Below, one piece after another: positions 1 to 8,207 of a stretch of 64,000 nucleotides of DNA (position 1 is the first letter of the stretch; the number at the start of each line of letters is the position of its first letter). Made by a program: the position numbers and the translations under genes. The DNA is from Cytobacillus kochii (GTDB lineage Bacteria; Bacillota; Bacilli; Bacillales; Cytobacillaceae): NCBI RefSeq assembly GCF_020171845.1, contig NZ_JAIVAM010000010.1:1-64000 (forward strand). The letters run 5' to 3'. The notes beneath the pieces were generated by a model. The model worked only from the letters and a program-made list of their open reading frames with translations, did not search any database and was not told the DNA's origin.

Positions 1-84
1 AAGCTCCCTCAGATTCGCTCGACTTGCATGTATTAGGCACGCCGCCAGCGTTCGTCCTGAGCCAGGATCAAACTCTCCAATAAA
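1..84 (-). rRNA. 16S rRNA, 5' end (partial)
   Basis: Read on the minus strand, the segment contains the universal 16S 5' motif AGAGTTTGATCCTGGCTCAG (revcomp near 57-76) followed by the conserved GACGAACGCTGGCGGCG stretch. Only the first ~84 nt lie in the window; the rest of the rRNA operon continues to the left. The mature 5' end is placed at about 84 by analogy with the Bacillus TTTAT-GGAGAG start. Confidence 0.97.
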
Positions 85-170
85 GTGTTTGATTAGCTCA
101 TTTGCACCTATGGTGCTTTATTGCTGATAAATCAGCTTTTTTAGAATTACGCTTGACGTTTTACGTTCGT

Positions 171-187
171 TCAGTTTTCAAAGAACA
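171..187 (-). promoter_or_regulatory. rRNA leader boxA-type antitermination element
   Basis: On the minus strand this reads TGTTCTTTGAAAACTGA, the conserved Bacillus rRNA leader motif of the boxA/NusB-NusE family. It lies between the promoter and the 16S 5' end, as expected for processive antitermination of rRNA transcription. Confidence 0.75.
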
Positions 188-216
188 ATCTCGTTCGCTT
201 CAAAAGCGACTTTATT

Positions 217-245
217 ATCATAACATCCCGTCTACATCACGTCAA
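217..245 (-). promoter_or_regulatory. rrn operon promoter
   Basis: Minus-strand -35 TTGACG (240-245) and -10 TATGAT (217-222) are separated by exactly 17 nt. The upstream 246-290 stretch is A/T-rich, resembling an UP element. The expected start site near 210 gives a leader of about 125 nt before 16S. Confidence 0.85.
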
Positions 246-628
246 CCATTTTTTAAAATAATTTAAGTGATTAAATTAGTAAATTTTTCTTTTATCGGGA
301 ACAAAAATAACTATATCATGATTAAAAAGTGTTTGCAATATAATTTTTAAAGTTTTATTCAAGTTTTTCATATTTTTATTAAGTATGGTAGCTATCATAT
401 AGTTAAGCGTTTCCATTTATTGATAATCACAAGAAACTATTGATTATCTTTGCTTTACTTATATATAGATACTCTTCGATTATTCTTCCCTTCTTCTAAG
501 CGCCGTCTTAACTTAATAAGTAATCCCTCTTTCTCTTCATACTTATCATAGATAGTTGTCATAAAGTTGAAAATGGGTCATATAATCTACTAATCTCATT
601 CTATTATATATGAAAGGTGTGAATAGAG
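246..628. other. Intergenic region upstream of the rRNA operon
   Basis: AT-rich sequence. Apart from the UP-like tract next to the rrn promoter, I see no coding region, hairpin with a T-run or repeat. Confidence 0.5.
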
Positions 629-802
629 CTGGAAGATGTAGCATTATACGTATCAGTAATTATGGCCCTTTTTTTATTTTCATTCGCTTATGTGGAAGGT
701 ATTCGCATCGCTAATTCACCAGGTAAAGTATATGGAGGAACTTTCATCTTCACCGTAACAGCAGCATTTATTTTTAGTAGATTATCCTATTTATTTATAT
801 AA
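629..802 (+). CDS. Small membrane protein, 57 aa, non-canonical start
   Basis: An open frame of 57 codons encodes a hydrophobic protein with two likely membrane segments (about residues 5-22 and 38-55) around a polar loop containing EGIRIANSPGK. No ATG, GTG or TTG gives this frame: a TGA sits just upstream and the first codons are ATA GAG CTG. An AAAGGTG ribosome site is 9 nt before the CTG, so CTG (or ATA) would have to start it. The frame ends directly at a terminator hairpin, which supports a real transcript. No family recognised; a decayed start is the alternative. Confidence 0.45.
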   Translation: MEDVALYVSVIMALFLFSFAYVEGIRIANSPGKVYGGTFIFTVTAAFIFSRLSYLFI

Positions 803-835
803 AAAAGGTGAGCTCATTCTTGGCTCACCTTTTGC
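803..835. terminator. Bidirectional intrinsic terminator
   Basis: AAAGGTGAGC (804-813) pairs with GCTCACCTTT (about 823-833). T-runs follow on both strands, the longer on the minus strand. It serves the small ORF on the left and the convergent DMT transporter gene. Confidence 0.75.
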
Positions 836-866
836 TTCATTTCTTAATATTTGAACTTCAATATGC

Positions 867-1748
867 CTATAGTCGTTTCTTTCTTGTCCTTCTTTCATCT
901 ATTAAAAAGAAAGATAGCCCTACTATAACAAATAACCCACCCAATATTTGTGTCCAAGCTATTCTTTCTTGTAGTACAAAATAAGCTAAAATGGCTGCAC
1001 CCACAGGTTCAAACAAAGTCGCCATCGAAATAACAGAAGTACTTAAATACTTTACAGACCAATTAAATAATGTATGGCCTAATAATGTTGGAAAAAGTGC
1101 TAAGAGAATTAAAAAAATCCAGTCATTTACTTGATAAGGATACAAAGGTTGTTTGTTAAGCATGACATAGATAAAAAGTGTCAATGTACTAATACTGTAT
1201 ACAATAAATGTATAAGTAATGAGCGATACTCTTTGACGGACGGTCTGCCCAAACAGTAAATAACCTGTTACTAGCCCACAGGCGATAAGTGCTAACAAAT
1301 CTCCATAGAGCGCCCTTTCACTTAGTAGAAAATCACCCCAGCTAATAATGATACAACCGCCTATCGCAGTTATAGTTGACAAAATGGATTTCCAAGAAGT
1401 TTTTTCTTTAAAGAAGAGATAAGTACCTATAAATGCAAAAATCGGTTGTAAGGCAACTAACACAGTCGAGCTAGCAACCGATGTGTATTGAAGAGACTCA
1501 AACCATAAAATAAAATGGAAAGCTAAAAAAATACCCGCAATGATAGAAAACAGCCAATCCTTGATTGTAATATGACGAATTTCATGGACATATTTTAAAA
1601 GAAAGATTGGCATCATAAGCACGACTGAAAAAAGGAGACGATAAAAAGCAATAATACCAGGGGGAGCTGAAATCAACTTTACAAAAATGGCTGAAGTTGA
1701 AACTGAAACAACACCTATAGCTAATACAAAAAACGGATTCATCTTCAC
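867..1748 (-). CDS. EamA/DMT-family transporter
   Basis: A 293-aa protein with about ten hydrophobic segments arranged as two EamA repeats (about residues 5-135 and 150-283), the layout of drug/metabolite transporter superfamily exporters of the inner membrane. The first repeat carries the common start FVLAIGVVSVSTSAIF. The substrate cannot be told from sequence. The start given is GTG at 1748; ATG two codons later (1742) sits 8 nt from a GGGG ribosome site and may be the true start. It stands alone, ending at the bidirectional hairpin at 803-835. Confidence 0.85.
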   Translation of the reverse strand: MKMNPFFVLAIGVVSVSTSAIFVKLISAPPGIIAFYRLLFSVVLMMPIFLLKYVHEIRHITIKDWLFSIIAGIFLAFHFILWFESLQYTSVASSTVLVALQPIFAFIGTYLFFKEKTSWKSILSTITAIGGCIIISWGDFLLSERALYGDLLALIACGLVTGYLLFGQTVRQRVSLITYTFIVYSISTLTLFIYVMLNKQPLYPYQVNDWIFLILLALFPTLLGHTLFNWSVKYLSTSVISMATLFEPVGAAILAYFVLQERIAWTQILGGLFVIVGLSFFLIDERRTRKKRL

Positions 1749-1869
1749 TACCCCACGCTATCACCTTGTCTCTATTATATTGTTATTTAGGTATAGACTA
1801 TTTTACACCTTAAACCTATAGTAAAGGTATCTTATATAAAATTTATTAAATGATAAAGCAGGCGATAAT

Positions 1870-2565
1870 ATGTACGGATTAGAAATGGATGTCCTAATAA
1901 AGTTAGGGATTTCAGCTGTGCTTGGTCTTATTATAGGACTAGAAAGAGAACTAAAACGTAAACCAGTTGGCTTAAAAACAAGCCTAGTCATTTCAATCGT
2001 TAGCTGCCTTCTCACTATTGTGTCAATAGAATCAGCATACATATTTCCAGGTAATGACGATATTAATATTACAATGGATCCTTTACGTTTAGCAGCTCAA
2101 ATTGTATCAGGAATTGGCTTTCTTGGCGCAGGGGTCATATTGAGGAGAGGGAATGATAGTATCTCCGGCCTCACAACAGCCGCCTTAATTTGGGGCGCAG
2201 CCGGGATTGGTATCGCTGTTGGAGCTGGATATTACATGGAGGCTGTTGCAGGCGTCGTATTACTTATTATTTCAGTTGAAGTTGTTCCCTACTTATTAGG
2301 GCTTATTGGCCCAAGACAACTACGAGAAAAAGAGATTACGATGAAAATGGCAGTTGAAACGAAGGAACAGATCACGACTATTATTCATACCATTAAAGAG
2401 CAGCAAGCGGCTATTCGCAGGATGAGAATTAAAGATACTGAAGAGGGATACCCACAAGTTTATTTAACTATTGCAGTTGATTATCGTAAAAAAACAACTG
2501 ACTTTTATCATACAATTTCTCAAGTGCCAGGAGTAAAGTCGATGGAAATAGAAAGCTTGCACTAA
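1870..2565 (+). CDS. MgtC/SapB-family membrane protein
   Basis: 231 aa. Residues 1-150 form the MgtC/SapB membrane domain with the conserved GLIIGLERE motif early (about 19-27) and the GIGFLGAGVILR segment in the middle. The C-terminal ~75 residues are soluble and ACT-like, as in longer MgtC relatives. The family modulates magnesium and phosphate adaptation or ATP synthase in other bacteria; the role here is inferred only at family level. Monocistronic, ending just before the tRNA-Ala promoter. Confidence 0.85.
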   Translation: MYGLEMDVLIKLGISAVLGLIIGLERELKRKPVGLKTSLVISIVSCLLTIVSIESAYIFPGNDDINITMDPLRLAAQIVSGIGFLGAGVILRRGNDSISGLTTAALIWGAAGIGIAVGAGYYMEAVAGVVLLIISVEVVPYLLGLIGPRQLREKEITMKMAVETKEQITTIIHTIKEQQAAIRRMRIKDTEEGYPQVYLTIAVDYRKKTTDFYHTISQVPGVKSMEIESLH

Positions 2566-2583
2566 TTTTTTTATTTTTGACTA

Positions 2584-2612
2584 TTGAAAAATATTCATTC
2601 TCTCGCTATAAT
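2584..2612 (+). promoter_or_regulatory. tRNA-Ala promoter
   Basis: -35 TTGAAA (2584-2589), 17-nt spacer and a perfect -10 TATAAT (2607-2612), placed 15 nt before the tRNA 5' end. Confidence 0.8.
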
Positions 2613-2627
2613 TTCTATATATCTAGC

Positions 2628-2700
2628 GGGGGATTAGCTCAGCTGGGAGAGCGCATCGCTGGCAGCGATGAGGTCAGGGGTTCGAGCCCCCTATTCTCCA
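2628..2700 (+). tRNA. tRNA-Ala (GGC)
   Basis: A complete 73-nt cloverleaf. The acceptor GGGGGAT pairs with ATTCTCC (two G-U pairs), the D arm starts GCTC, the anticodon loop CTGGCAG gives anticodon GGC, and the T arm is AGGGG-TTCGAGC-CCCCT. The 3' CCA is not encoded. It has its own promoter and terminator and probably served as a phage attachment site, given the phage remnants downstream. Confidence 0.95.
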
Positions 2701-2704
2701 TACC

Positions 2705-2736
2705 AAGAAGCCTTGATTTATCAGGGCTTCTTTTAT
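2705..2736 (+). terminator. tRNA-Ala terminator
   Basis: A 12-bp stem (2705-2716 with 2721-2732, one G-U) around a TTTA loop, followed by TTATTTTT. Confidence 0.9.
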
Positions 2737-2760
2737 TTTTCCCTATTTATGATTTATCCC

Positions 2761-2798
2761 CTAAGTTCCCTTTGCCGTCATTTTGCCGTCAAAATTCA
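2761..2798 (-). pseudogene. Possible C-terminal scar of a phage integrase
   Basis: On the minus strand a short frame reads N-F-D-G-K-M-T-A-K-G-T-stop, resembling from memory the extreme C-terminus of tyrosine integrases that insert at tRNA genes. No upstream integrase body remains. Position directly after tRNA-Ala fits an old integration event. Short, so tentative. Confidence 0.3.
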
Positions 2799-2870
2799 TT
2801 TTTTTATATTTTTTTATGTTTTAAATGACACTTTCTACCTGCTTAAGTACATTCAAAATTAATTCCTTAT

Positions 2871-2892
2871 TATTCAACAAACGGGGCATTTA
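2871..2892. repeat. AACGGGGCA dispersed repeat, copy 1
   Basis: TTCAACAAACGGGGCATTT; related to copies at 4738-4762 and 5242-5267. The shared core is TTnAACnAACnGGGGCA. Function unknown; it lies in decayed intergenic DNA. Confidence 0.55.
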
Positions 2893-3014
2893 ACGGAATA
2901 AGGTATATCAATAGAAAGTTGGTAATGGATGGTGAAATGAAATATAATTGAGTATATTAAGCTGGTCGTCCACACTTAAGAGGCATATATACTTAAAAAG
3001 TCTAGGAGTGATAG

Positions 3015-3848
3015 ATGATGAATCCCAAAATTGATATTGTAACAATTCCTGTTGAGAATTTAGATCTGTCAACAGGATTTTACAGAGAAGTATTCGCTCT
3101 TCCAGAAGATAAAATTTCATCGGGTGAAGATCACGTTGCTTTCTTTCTAGAAGGAGAAATGTCTTTAGTTTTGTATGAGCGTTCAGGGTTCGCTCAGATG
3201 ACTGAACAGCATGAAGATAATCTAAACGCTTCTAGCGTTATTTTCAGTCACACTGCTAAAGATACTAAGGAGGTTAATTCCATTCTTTCACGTGCATTAA
3301 GAGCTGGCGGCACGGTTACGAAAGAAGGTACCGCAGATGATTGGGGATATACAGGCCTTTTTAAAGACACAAATGGATATACTTGGGAAATAATGTCTTG
3401 GCTCGAAACGGATGATACGTACACTATAGAAGTAAACAGAGAATATAAGTATAAACCAGAAATTCTATTTGATGCTTGGACATCCCCTCAAATACTTAAG
3501 GACTTATTCGGGCTTACAGAAATTGATATGGATGTTCGTGTTGGGGGAAGCTTTCGTTTGGCTACAAATCAAGTTAAGGAATTACCTGGAATGCATACTG
3601 AATCTGGAGAGTATAAGGTTATTGAACCATATAAACGCATTGAAAAAAGCTGGAATTATGAAGGACCAATGTCACCAGACAAAACGCTAAACTCAGAAAT
3701 TATATTAGAGTTTAATGAGACTCAACCAAATGTTACAAAAGTCGTTTTGCGTGAAATAAGCTCCTTTCTTTCTAATGTTGATAAAAGGAATCAAGCCAGA
3801 GATAAATGGACACATGCATTAATTGAGATTGATGCTCTCCTCGAGTAA
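3015..3848 (+). CDS. VOC-domain / AHSA1 (SRPBCC) fusion protein
   Basis: 277 aa with two domains. Residues ~1-130 match the glyoxalase/bleomycin-resistance (VOC) fold, ending in the typical FKDTNGYTWEIMSW strand. Residues ~135-277 match the AHSA1/SRPBCC fold, with EILFDAWTSPQILKDLFG near its start and VGGSF after it. VOC proteins bind metal-dependent small-molecule substrates and AHSA1 proteins bind hydrophobic ligands; the joint function is unknown. An AGGAGTG ribosome site precedes tandem ATGs at 3015 and 3018. Another stand-alone AHSA1 protein lies at 11260. Confidence 0.8.
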   Translation: MMNPKIDIVTIPVENLDLSTGFYREVFALPEDKISSGEDHVAFFLEGEMSLVLYERSGFAQMTEQHEDNLNASSVIFSHTAKDTKEVNSILSRALRAGGTVTKEGTADDWGYTGLFKDTNGYTWEIMSWLETDDTYTIEVNREYKYKPEILFDAWTSPQILKDLFGLTEIDMDVRVGGSFRLATNQVKELPGMHTESGEYKVIEPYKRIEKSWNYEGPMSPDKTLNSEIILEFNETQPNVTKVVLREISSFLSNVDKRNQARDKWTHALIEIDALLE

Positions 3849-4060
3849 ATAATATCGTGTTATCAATCTTCCATTAAACCAGCTAATAGTAGGTAGCTGC
3901 TTATTCAAGATCGAGCGCGATTGTGGAGTAATCGTCCCTTTTCTTATATAACTAACGTGGGCTTTAGTGAAATAACCTCATATAAAATTCAAAAGCCCCC
4001 TCTTATTAAAGAGCGTTTTTTATTGATAAAATATCTATAGACTCCTTGTATAGAATCTCT

Positions 4061-4192
4061 TTACCCCAACAATATTAAAACTTCAGTTTTCTCCCTATGT
4101 GCCTCAACTACTGCATTCCCCAGCTCTTCTAATTCAAATTCATCCCTTGAAGGTCTTTGCGGTTTTGACTTTTTCGGCATTTTCACTCCCAT
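4061..4192 (-). CDS. Small hypothetical protein, 43 aa
   Basis: A short, highly charged frame with N-terminal MPKKSKPQRPSRDEFELEEL and a tail EVLILLG. A strong ribosome site (GGAGAGGAG) lies 6 nt before the ATG at 4192. It is divergent from the YolD-like gene. No family recognised; it looks like a small phage- or SOS-associated protein of Bacillus. Confidence 0.55.
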   Translation of the reverse strand: MGVKMPKKSKPQRPSRDEFELEELGNAVVEAHREKTEVLILLG

Positions 4193-4270
4193 GATTAAGC
4201 TCCTCTCCTTACTTTCCTGACTGGACCAATCGATAGGACATTACTTACCTTAAAAGTGCGCTGCTCTCTT

Positions 4271-4600
4271 ATGATTCGTGATCGTGGAAAAATGAAATGG
4301 CAAGGGTTCTTTATGAGCGAACACACCGAATTACTTAAGCAGATACCCGCCGAATATGAAAAAGTGAAAAAGCCAGAGTTAGATGAGCAACAACTTCAAG
4401 AAATACAGATAATAACAATGGAATCATTAAACTACACCCTTACAATCAAAATGACCATCTGGATTGATGGATTCACAAAAACTTATGAGGGCATAGTCGA
4501 TAAAATCGATCATATTAATATGTACATTCATTTGGAAACGAACGATTTAAAAATCTTAAAATTTCACATAGATGAAGTGATATCAGTCGAAAGGGTATAA
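4271..4600 (+). CDS. YolD-like protein
   Basis: About 109 aa beginning MIRDRGKMKWQGFFMSEHTE, the YolD-family start (RDRG...KW...PEH). The family usually sits beside a Y-family polymerase (UvrX/YqjW) in Bacillus chromosomes and prophages. No polymerase is present here, so this looks like an orphan. ATG 4271 is chosen because it matches the family N-terminus; a GTG at 4256 is also in frame. No ribosome site is visible for either, so expression is doubtful. Confidence 0.7.
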   Translation: MIRDRGKMKWQGFFMSEHTELLKQIPAEYEKVKKPELDEQQLQEIQIITMESLNYTLTIKMTIWIDGFTKTYEGIVDKIDHINMYIHLETNDLKILKFHIDEVISVERV

Positions 4601-4604
4601 CAAC

Positions 4605-4655
4605 ATGACTAGGATTAATGAAACCGATCGTGATGTGCTAGAGCAAGCTATATAA
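4605..4655 (+). pseudogene. Short truncated ORF after yolD-like gene
   Basis: A 16-codon frame reading MTRINETDRDVLEQAI then TAA starts 5 nt after the YolD stop with AAAGG upstream. It looks like the beginning of a second gene of the yolD operon cut short by a nonsense change. Low confidence because of its length. Confidence 0.3.
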
Positions 4656-4737
4656 TTTTTTTCAATCCAAGAATTAAGAATAAGTGTGAAAATGTTAAAT
4701 TTTCATTTGACATAAGAGGTACTTTAAAGGGGAATTC

Positions 4738-4762
4738 TTCAACTAACGGGGCAGTTTTGTTT
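4738..4762. repeat. AACGGGGCA dispersed repeat, copy 2
   Basis: TTCAACTAACGGGGCAGTTT, 16 nt identical in register with the copy at 5242 apart from single changes. Lies between the truncated ORF and the zinc/HhH protein gene. Confidence 0.6.
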
Positions 4763-4847
4763 AATAACAGAGCTTTTATTGGTTGTAAACCGAGTATAGA
4801 AAAATAATATGTTAAAATTGAATCAAAATTTATAAGGAGGGGTTATT

Positions 4848-5138
4848 TTGAAAGCTGAAAAAAGTTTAAGGGTTTGTGAAAAGGGACATGAGTATTACAA
4901 AAATAGTGATTGTCCAAGTTGCCCTACTTGCGATAAAGAGAATAAACCTGAAAGTGGCTTCCTGTCGAAACTAAGTTCACCTGCTAGAAACGCCTTAGTT
5001 CACGAAGGAATTGATACTTTGCAAAAACTCTCCAAGTACACCGAAAAAGAAATTCTAAAAATCCATGGTATTGGACCAGCATCCTTACCAACTATGAGGA
5101 TTTCATTAGAAGAAGAAGGTTTATCATTTAAACAATAA
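4848..5138 (+). CDS. Zinc-ribbon / RNA polymerase alpha-CTD-like small protein
   Basis: 96 aa. The N-terminal third has a zinc-ribbon pattern (C9...H14, then CPSCPTC). The rest (about residues 38-96) resembles the helix-hairpin-helix C-terminal domain of RNA polymerase alpha, with LSSPARNAL, LQKLSKYTEKEILKIHGIG and a leucine-rich end. Such stand-alone proteins occur widely in Bacillaceae; a nucleic-acid-binding role is inferred. The TTG start at 4848 is set by an excellent AAGGAGGGG site. Confidence 0.75.
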   Translation: MKAEKSLRVCEKGHEYYKNSDCPSCPTCDKENKPESGFLSKLSSPARNALVHEGIDTLQKLSKYTEKEILKIHGIGPASLPTMRISLEEEGLSFKQ

Positions 5139-5241
5139 TAATGTTCTCCTATTACTTGCAACGTAGTTAGTGAAATAGTGCACTTAAAGTAACGGGTGCA
5201 AGAGTTAAAAATGAGGATCGCTGGGGCGTTCTTTTTTCTTG

Positions 5242-5267
5242 TTTAACAAACCGGGGCAGTTTTGTTG
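5242..5267. repeat. AACGGGGCA dispersed repeat, copy 3
   Basis: TTTAACAAACCGGGGCAGTT; third copy. A more degenerate relative (AAGTAACGGGTGCAAGAG) lies about 45 nt upstream near 5190-5207, so the element may be present twice here. Confidence 0.55.
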
Positions 5268-5404
5268 TACAGTACAGATTTTTCAAAAGTAGTTTAACTA
5301 TAATGAAAACTTATGGAAACGGATAAATAATTATGAATTTTCAAGTAATTACCAATAGTGTAGAATTTAAAATTGAGAACAGTTCAAAAAAGGGGATGCT
5401 AAGT

Positions 5405-6181
5405 ATGGGGATTGATTTTCATAAAGATGAAAATCGTAAGACTTATGCGACTCGAAAAGCAGATAAGTCGTGGATGGATGCTATAAAGGAGCTTGTACCA
5501 ATACAACAAATTTCTAATGCATTAGATATAGGGTGTGGTGGAGGAATTTATTCTAAGGCATTAACTGATATGGGCGCAAAATCTATTACTGGTGTCGACT
5601 TTTCCAACGCAATACTTGAAGGTGCTAAAGAAAACTGTAAAGATTATAGCAACATAACTTTTAAACAAGGAAATGCTTTACATACGGAATTGGAAAGTGG
5701 CTGTTATGATTTTTTGCTTGAAAGAGCATTGATCCATCATATAGGCGATTTACAGCATTGTTTTATGGAGGCATATAGATTACTACAAGATAATGGATAC
5801 TTTATTATTCAAGACCGTACGCCCGAAGACTGTTTATTAAAAGGGAGTGACAGTCATATTAGAGGGTATTTCTTTGATTTATTTCCAAAGTTAATAAGTA
5901 AAGAAACTAAACGGAGATATAGTAGCCAATATGTTGAGGAAGCACTTCAGCAAGTAGGGTTCAGAGAGATTCAAGAAGTTAAATTATGGGAAATTCGAAG
6001 GGTGTATGATTCCAAAGAACAATTACTTCAAGATTTAAGCAAAAGAACAGGAAGAAGCATTCTACATGATTTAGAAGCTCGAGAATTGAAAGTATTAATT
6101 AACTATATAGATGAATTAATTTCAATTGAGCAGAACATAGTTGAAAAAGACAGATGGACGATTTGGAAAGCAGTTAAATAG
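5405..6181 (+). CDS. Class I SAM-dependent methyltransferase
   Basis: 258 aa from ATG 5405. Motif I is ALDIGCGGG (about residues 39-46), followed by ITGVDFSNAIL (motif II acidic residue) and a GNALHTEL / LLERALIHHI post-I region, typical of methyltransf_11/25 small-molecule methyltransferases. Substrate unknown. The frame is open 24 codons further upstream (5333), but MGIDFHKDENRKTYATRKAD looks like the family N-terminus and AAAGGGG lies 9 nt before it. Confidence 0.85.
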   Translation: MGIDFHKDENRKTYATRKADKSWMDAIKELVPIQQISNALDIGCGGGIYSKALTDMGAKSITGVDFSNAILEGAKENCKDYSNITFKQGNALHTELESGCYDFLLERALIHHIGDLQHCFMEAYRLLQDNGYFIIQDRTPEDCLLKGSDSHIRGYFFDLFPKLISKETKRRYSSQYVEEALQQVGFREIQEVKLWEIRRVYDSKEQLLQDLSKRTGRSILHDLEARELKVLINYIDELISIEQNIVEKDRWTIWKAVK

Positions 6182-6221
6182 TTGTATCTCTTATTATTTT
6201 TTGTGAACAAATACACTTATT

Positions 6222-6851
6222 TTAAGCACGCAACTTCTTTAGTAACTGTGTGTTTTGCGCGCCTGTACCTCTATAATTTTTAATACCATATTTAACAGCA
6301 AGTTTTTTACGGTTAGTCATGGAAGAATCGACATTAATTGATTTCAGATAGTCAACCACACTAGTTGCTTTCATATCGCCCTTTGGCTTTGCTTTGCTGA
6401 GCTGGTTTAGCCCCACTTTGCAGTTTTTTCAATAATGTTGTGTTTTGCTCGGGTGTCCCCTTATAATTATTTATGCCATCCTGTTGAGCGATTTTTTTAC
6501 GATTAGAGAATGAAGAATCAATCCCTTTTGATTTAAGGTAATCCACAATACTTGTAGCAATATTAGATGGCTTAGTACCTTCACCTTTAGACGAAGTATC
6601 CACATTTGAACCGTTAAACGTATCTGTTCCATAACCTTTATAAATAAATTGAAGGTGTGGCTTATCAATAAAACTTTTCCAATCTCCACCCCACTCAAAA
6701 CCAAGGCGCTTGGCTTCTTTAATAGCTTTTTTTACATCGGCTGCACCATATCCCTTCCAAAGAGTCTCACCTTTTGAGTTAACTGGAACAAAATCCAAAG
6801 CCTGTCCTACCAATGATAAGAACGTATAGTTTGAGAAGTTCCATTATTTAC
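6222..6851 (-). pseudogene. Phage endolysin remnant (M15 peptidase with wall-binding repeats)
   Basis: Three reading-frame pieces join into one decayed lysin. Upstream codons give S-Q-T-I-R-S-Y-H; a one-base loss near 6814 shifts into VGQALDF...EWGGDWKSF...PHLQF, the M15 (LAS) peptidase core with its metal-binding His/Asp residues. Two ~40-residue wall-binding repeats follow (VDYLKSKGIDSS...NRKKIA...LLKKLQ and VDYLKSINVDSS...). A second shift near 6405-6416 separates the repeats. The N-terminus is missing. A prophage lysis-module relic. Confidence 0.8.
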
Positions 6852-6877
6852 AGGGTGCCGGGGATTCCTGGCTTTTT

Positions 6878-6980
6878 TTATTGCTTACTGCGACATTTAC
6901 GGCAAATCCCCCTATGTTCAAACACCATTGTTTCTTTTACTGGAAGTACGACGAAAAACGCTACAACTCGTCATCTTCAT
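6878..6980 (-). pseudogene. Small phage-type gene with one frameshift
   Basis: AGAGGGAG lies 8 nt before ATG 6980, but that frame (MKMTSC...) closes after 19 codons. Shifting one base near 6966 gives VVAFFVVLPVKETMVFEH then GICRKCRSKQ-stop, with a CxxC pair. The total length of 103 nt (3n+1) fits a single indel in a ~33-codon gene. It lies directly before the endolysin remnant, as a small lysis-region gene would. Confidence 0.45.
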
Positions 6981-7124
6981 ATAATCAACTCCCTCTATCT
7001 TTTGTTTCATAAGAGAACTTCCAATTCTTAATATGTTTTCAAACATACCCCCTATTCTTCACTTGTTTAACAATCCAAATTATGTTAATTTTTAAATAAC
7101 TAATCATGTAAAGGGTGTGCAGTA

Positions 7125-7334
7125 ATGATTCGTTTAATAATAGTATTTATTGCTACATTAGGTGCAACCTTAACTACATTCAGACATTTTATTAATGGTG
7201 GTTGGCTACCTGAATCACTTAGTTCAACGAGTCAAATTTTATTTTTTATTATGATGATTTTGGGATTATTGGCATTAGGCTATGAGTTTCGTAAATACTT
7301 TTATGAAAGAGGTAAAGAGACTAAAGATAATTAA
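7125..7334 (+). CDS. Small two-helix membrane protein
   Basis: 69 aa with two hydrophobic segments (about residues 2-17 and 38-54), a Trp-containing loop and a charged tail YFYERGKETKDN. AAGGGTG precedes ATG 7125 by 7 nt. Monocistronic. No family recognised. Confidence 0.55.
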   Translation: MIRLIIVFIATLGATLTTFRHFINGGWLPESLSSTSQILFFIMMILGLLALGYEFRKYFYERGKETKDN

Positions 7335-7378
7335 CTCCTCCTACCTTGTTTAGGCTCCCTGCGTATTTCGGACAGTGC

Positions 7379-7522
7379 CTAAAATGTTTGGTTCTTAATA
7401 TCTTCTACCACTCGAAAAGCTTCATGGGGACTCAATCCTTCATCTTCAACCAACCCGAGCAAGCCAGTTATTATAAATCCGTGATTCAGATTCTTTTCAT
7501 TGAATTTCAAATCTTTTTCCAA
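7379..7522 (-). CDS. Small hypothetical protein, 47 aa
   Basis: TTG start at 7522 with GGTAGGAG 8 nt upstream; the frame continues another 24 codons upstream without a better site. Sequence is amphipathic with an acidic helical end (LGLVEDEGLSPHEAFRVVED). It looks like a genuine small Bacillus protein, but no family is recognised. Confidence 0.45.
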   Translation of the reverse strand: MEKDLKFNEKNLNHGFIITGLLGLVEDEGLSPHEAFRVVEDIKNQTF

Positions 7523-7672
7523 GGATACTTCTCCTACCTTTTGTTTCCCATCAAATTTATTACTAAAAACAATTTTGTTATAATATAAAAACACCTAAAT
7601 GAAGGGAATGAACTATGTACAGATATCAATATCAAACCCTCAGATAATAAAATCAATACGGAGGTAAAAATA

Positions 7673-8206
7673 TTGATTAAAAAACTCAACACACCGCGAT
7701 TATTATTAAAAAAAATGGACGTATTAGACTCAGCCGAGCTTTTTCAGATATGGTCTGATCCTGAAGTAACAAAATTTATGAACATCGAAAGGTTTAATAA
7801 TGAAAATCAAGTCAAAGAAATGATTTTATTATTTGACAAACTTTCAAAAAATGATGAAGCAATTCGTTACACTCTAATTGAATTAAAATCAAACCAAATT
7901 ATTGGTACATGTGGATTTAATTATATTGATTTTGAGAACGCTAAAGCCGAAATTGGATATGACCTAAATAAAATATATTGGGGACAAGGATTTGCTAAAG
8001 AGGCAATCACTTGTTTAATCCAACATGCTTTCAATGTATTAAATCTCAATAGAATAGAAGCTAAAATCGAACCAGAAAATACTAATTCAATACAATTGAT
8101 TGAAAAGCTAAATTTCACATATGAAGGGACATTAAGACAATCAGAGAAATCTAAGGGTCGATATATTGATCTTAAAATATATTCCAAATTAGCATCAGAT
8201 TATTAA
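7673..8206 (+). CDS. GNAT N-acetyltransferase, RimJ/RimL type
   Basis: 177 aa of the acetyltransf_3 family: N-terminal TPRLLLKKM strand, the acetyl-CoA loop YWGQGFAKEA (about 101-110) and the C-terminal NSIQLIEKLNFTYEG signature. It would acetylate an amino group of a protein N-terminus or small molecule; substrate unknown. TTG start fixed by GGAGG 7 nt upstream. Followed by a strong terminator, so probably single. Confidence 0.85.
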   Translation: MIKKLNTPRLLLKKMDVLDSAELFQIWSDPEVTKFMNIERFNNENQVKEMILLFDKLSKNDEAIRYTLIELKSNQIIGTCGFNYIDFENAKAEIGYDLNKIYWGQGFAKEAITCLIQHAFNVLNLNRIEAKIEPENTNSIQLIEKLNFTYEGTLRQSEKSKGRYIDLKIYSKLASDY

Positions 8207-8207
8207 G

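Noticed and set aside
171..187. GTTCTTTGAAAAC in the rRNA leader as a SinR box
   Set aside because: It is the conserved boxA-type leader motif found upstream of Bacillus rRNA genes and is not palindromic.
2577..2862. ORFs running across the tRNA-Ala gene
   Set aside because: They cover a complete cloverleaf, its promoter and terminator, and have no protein-like features.
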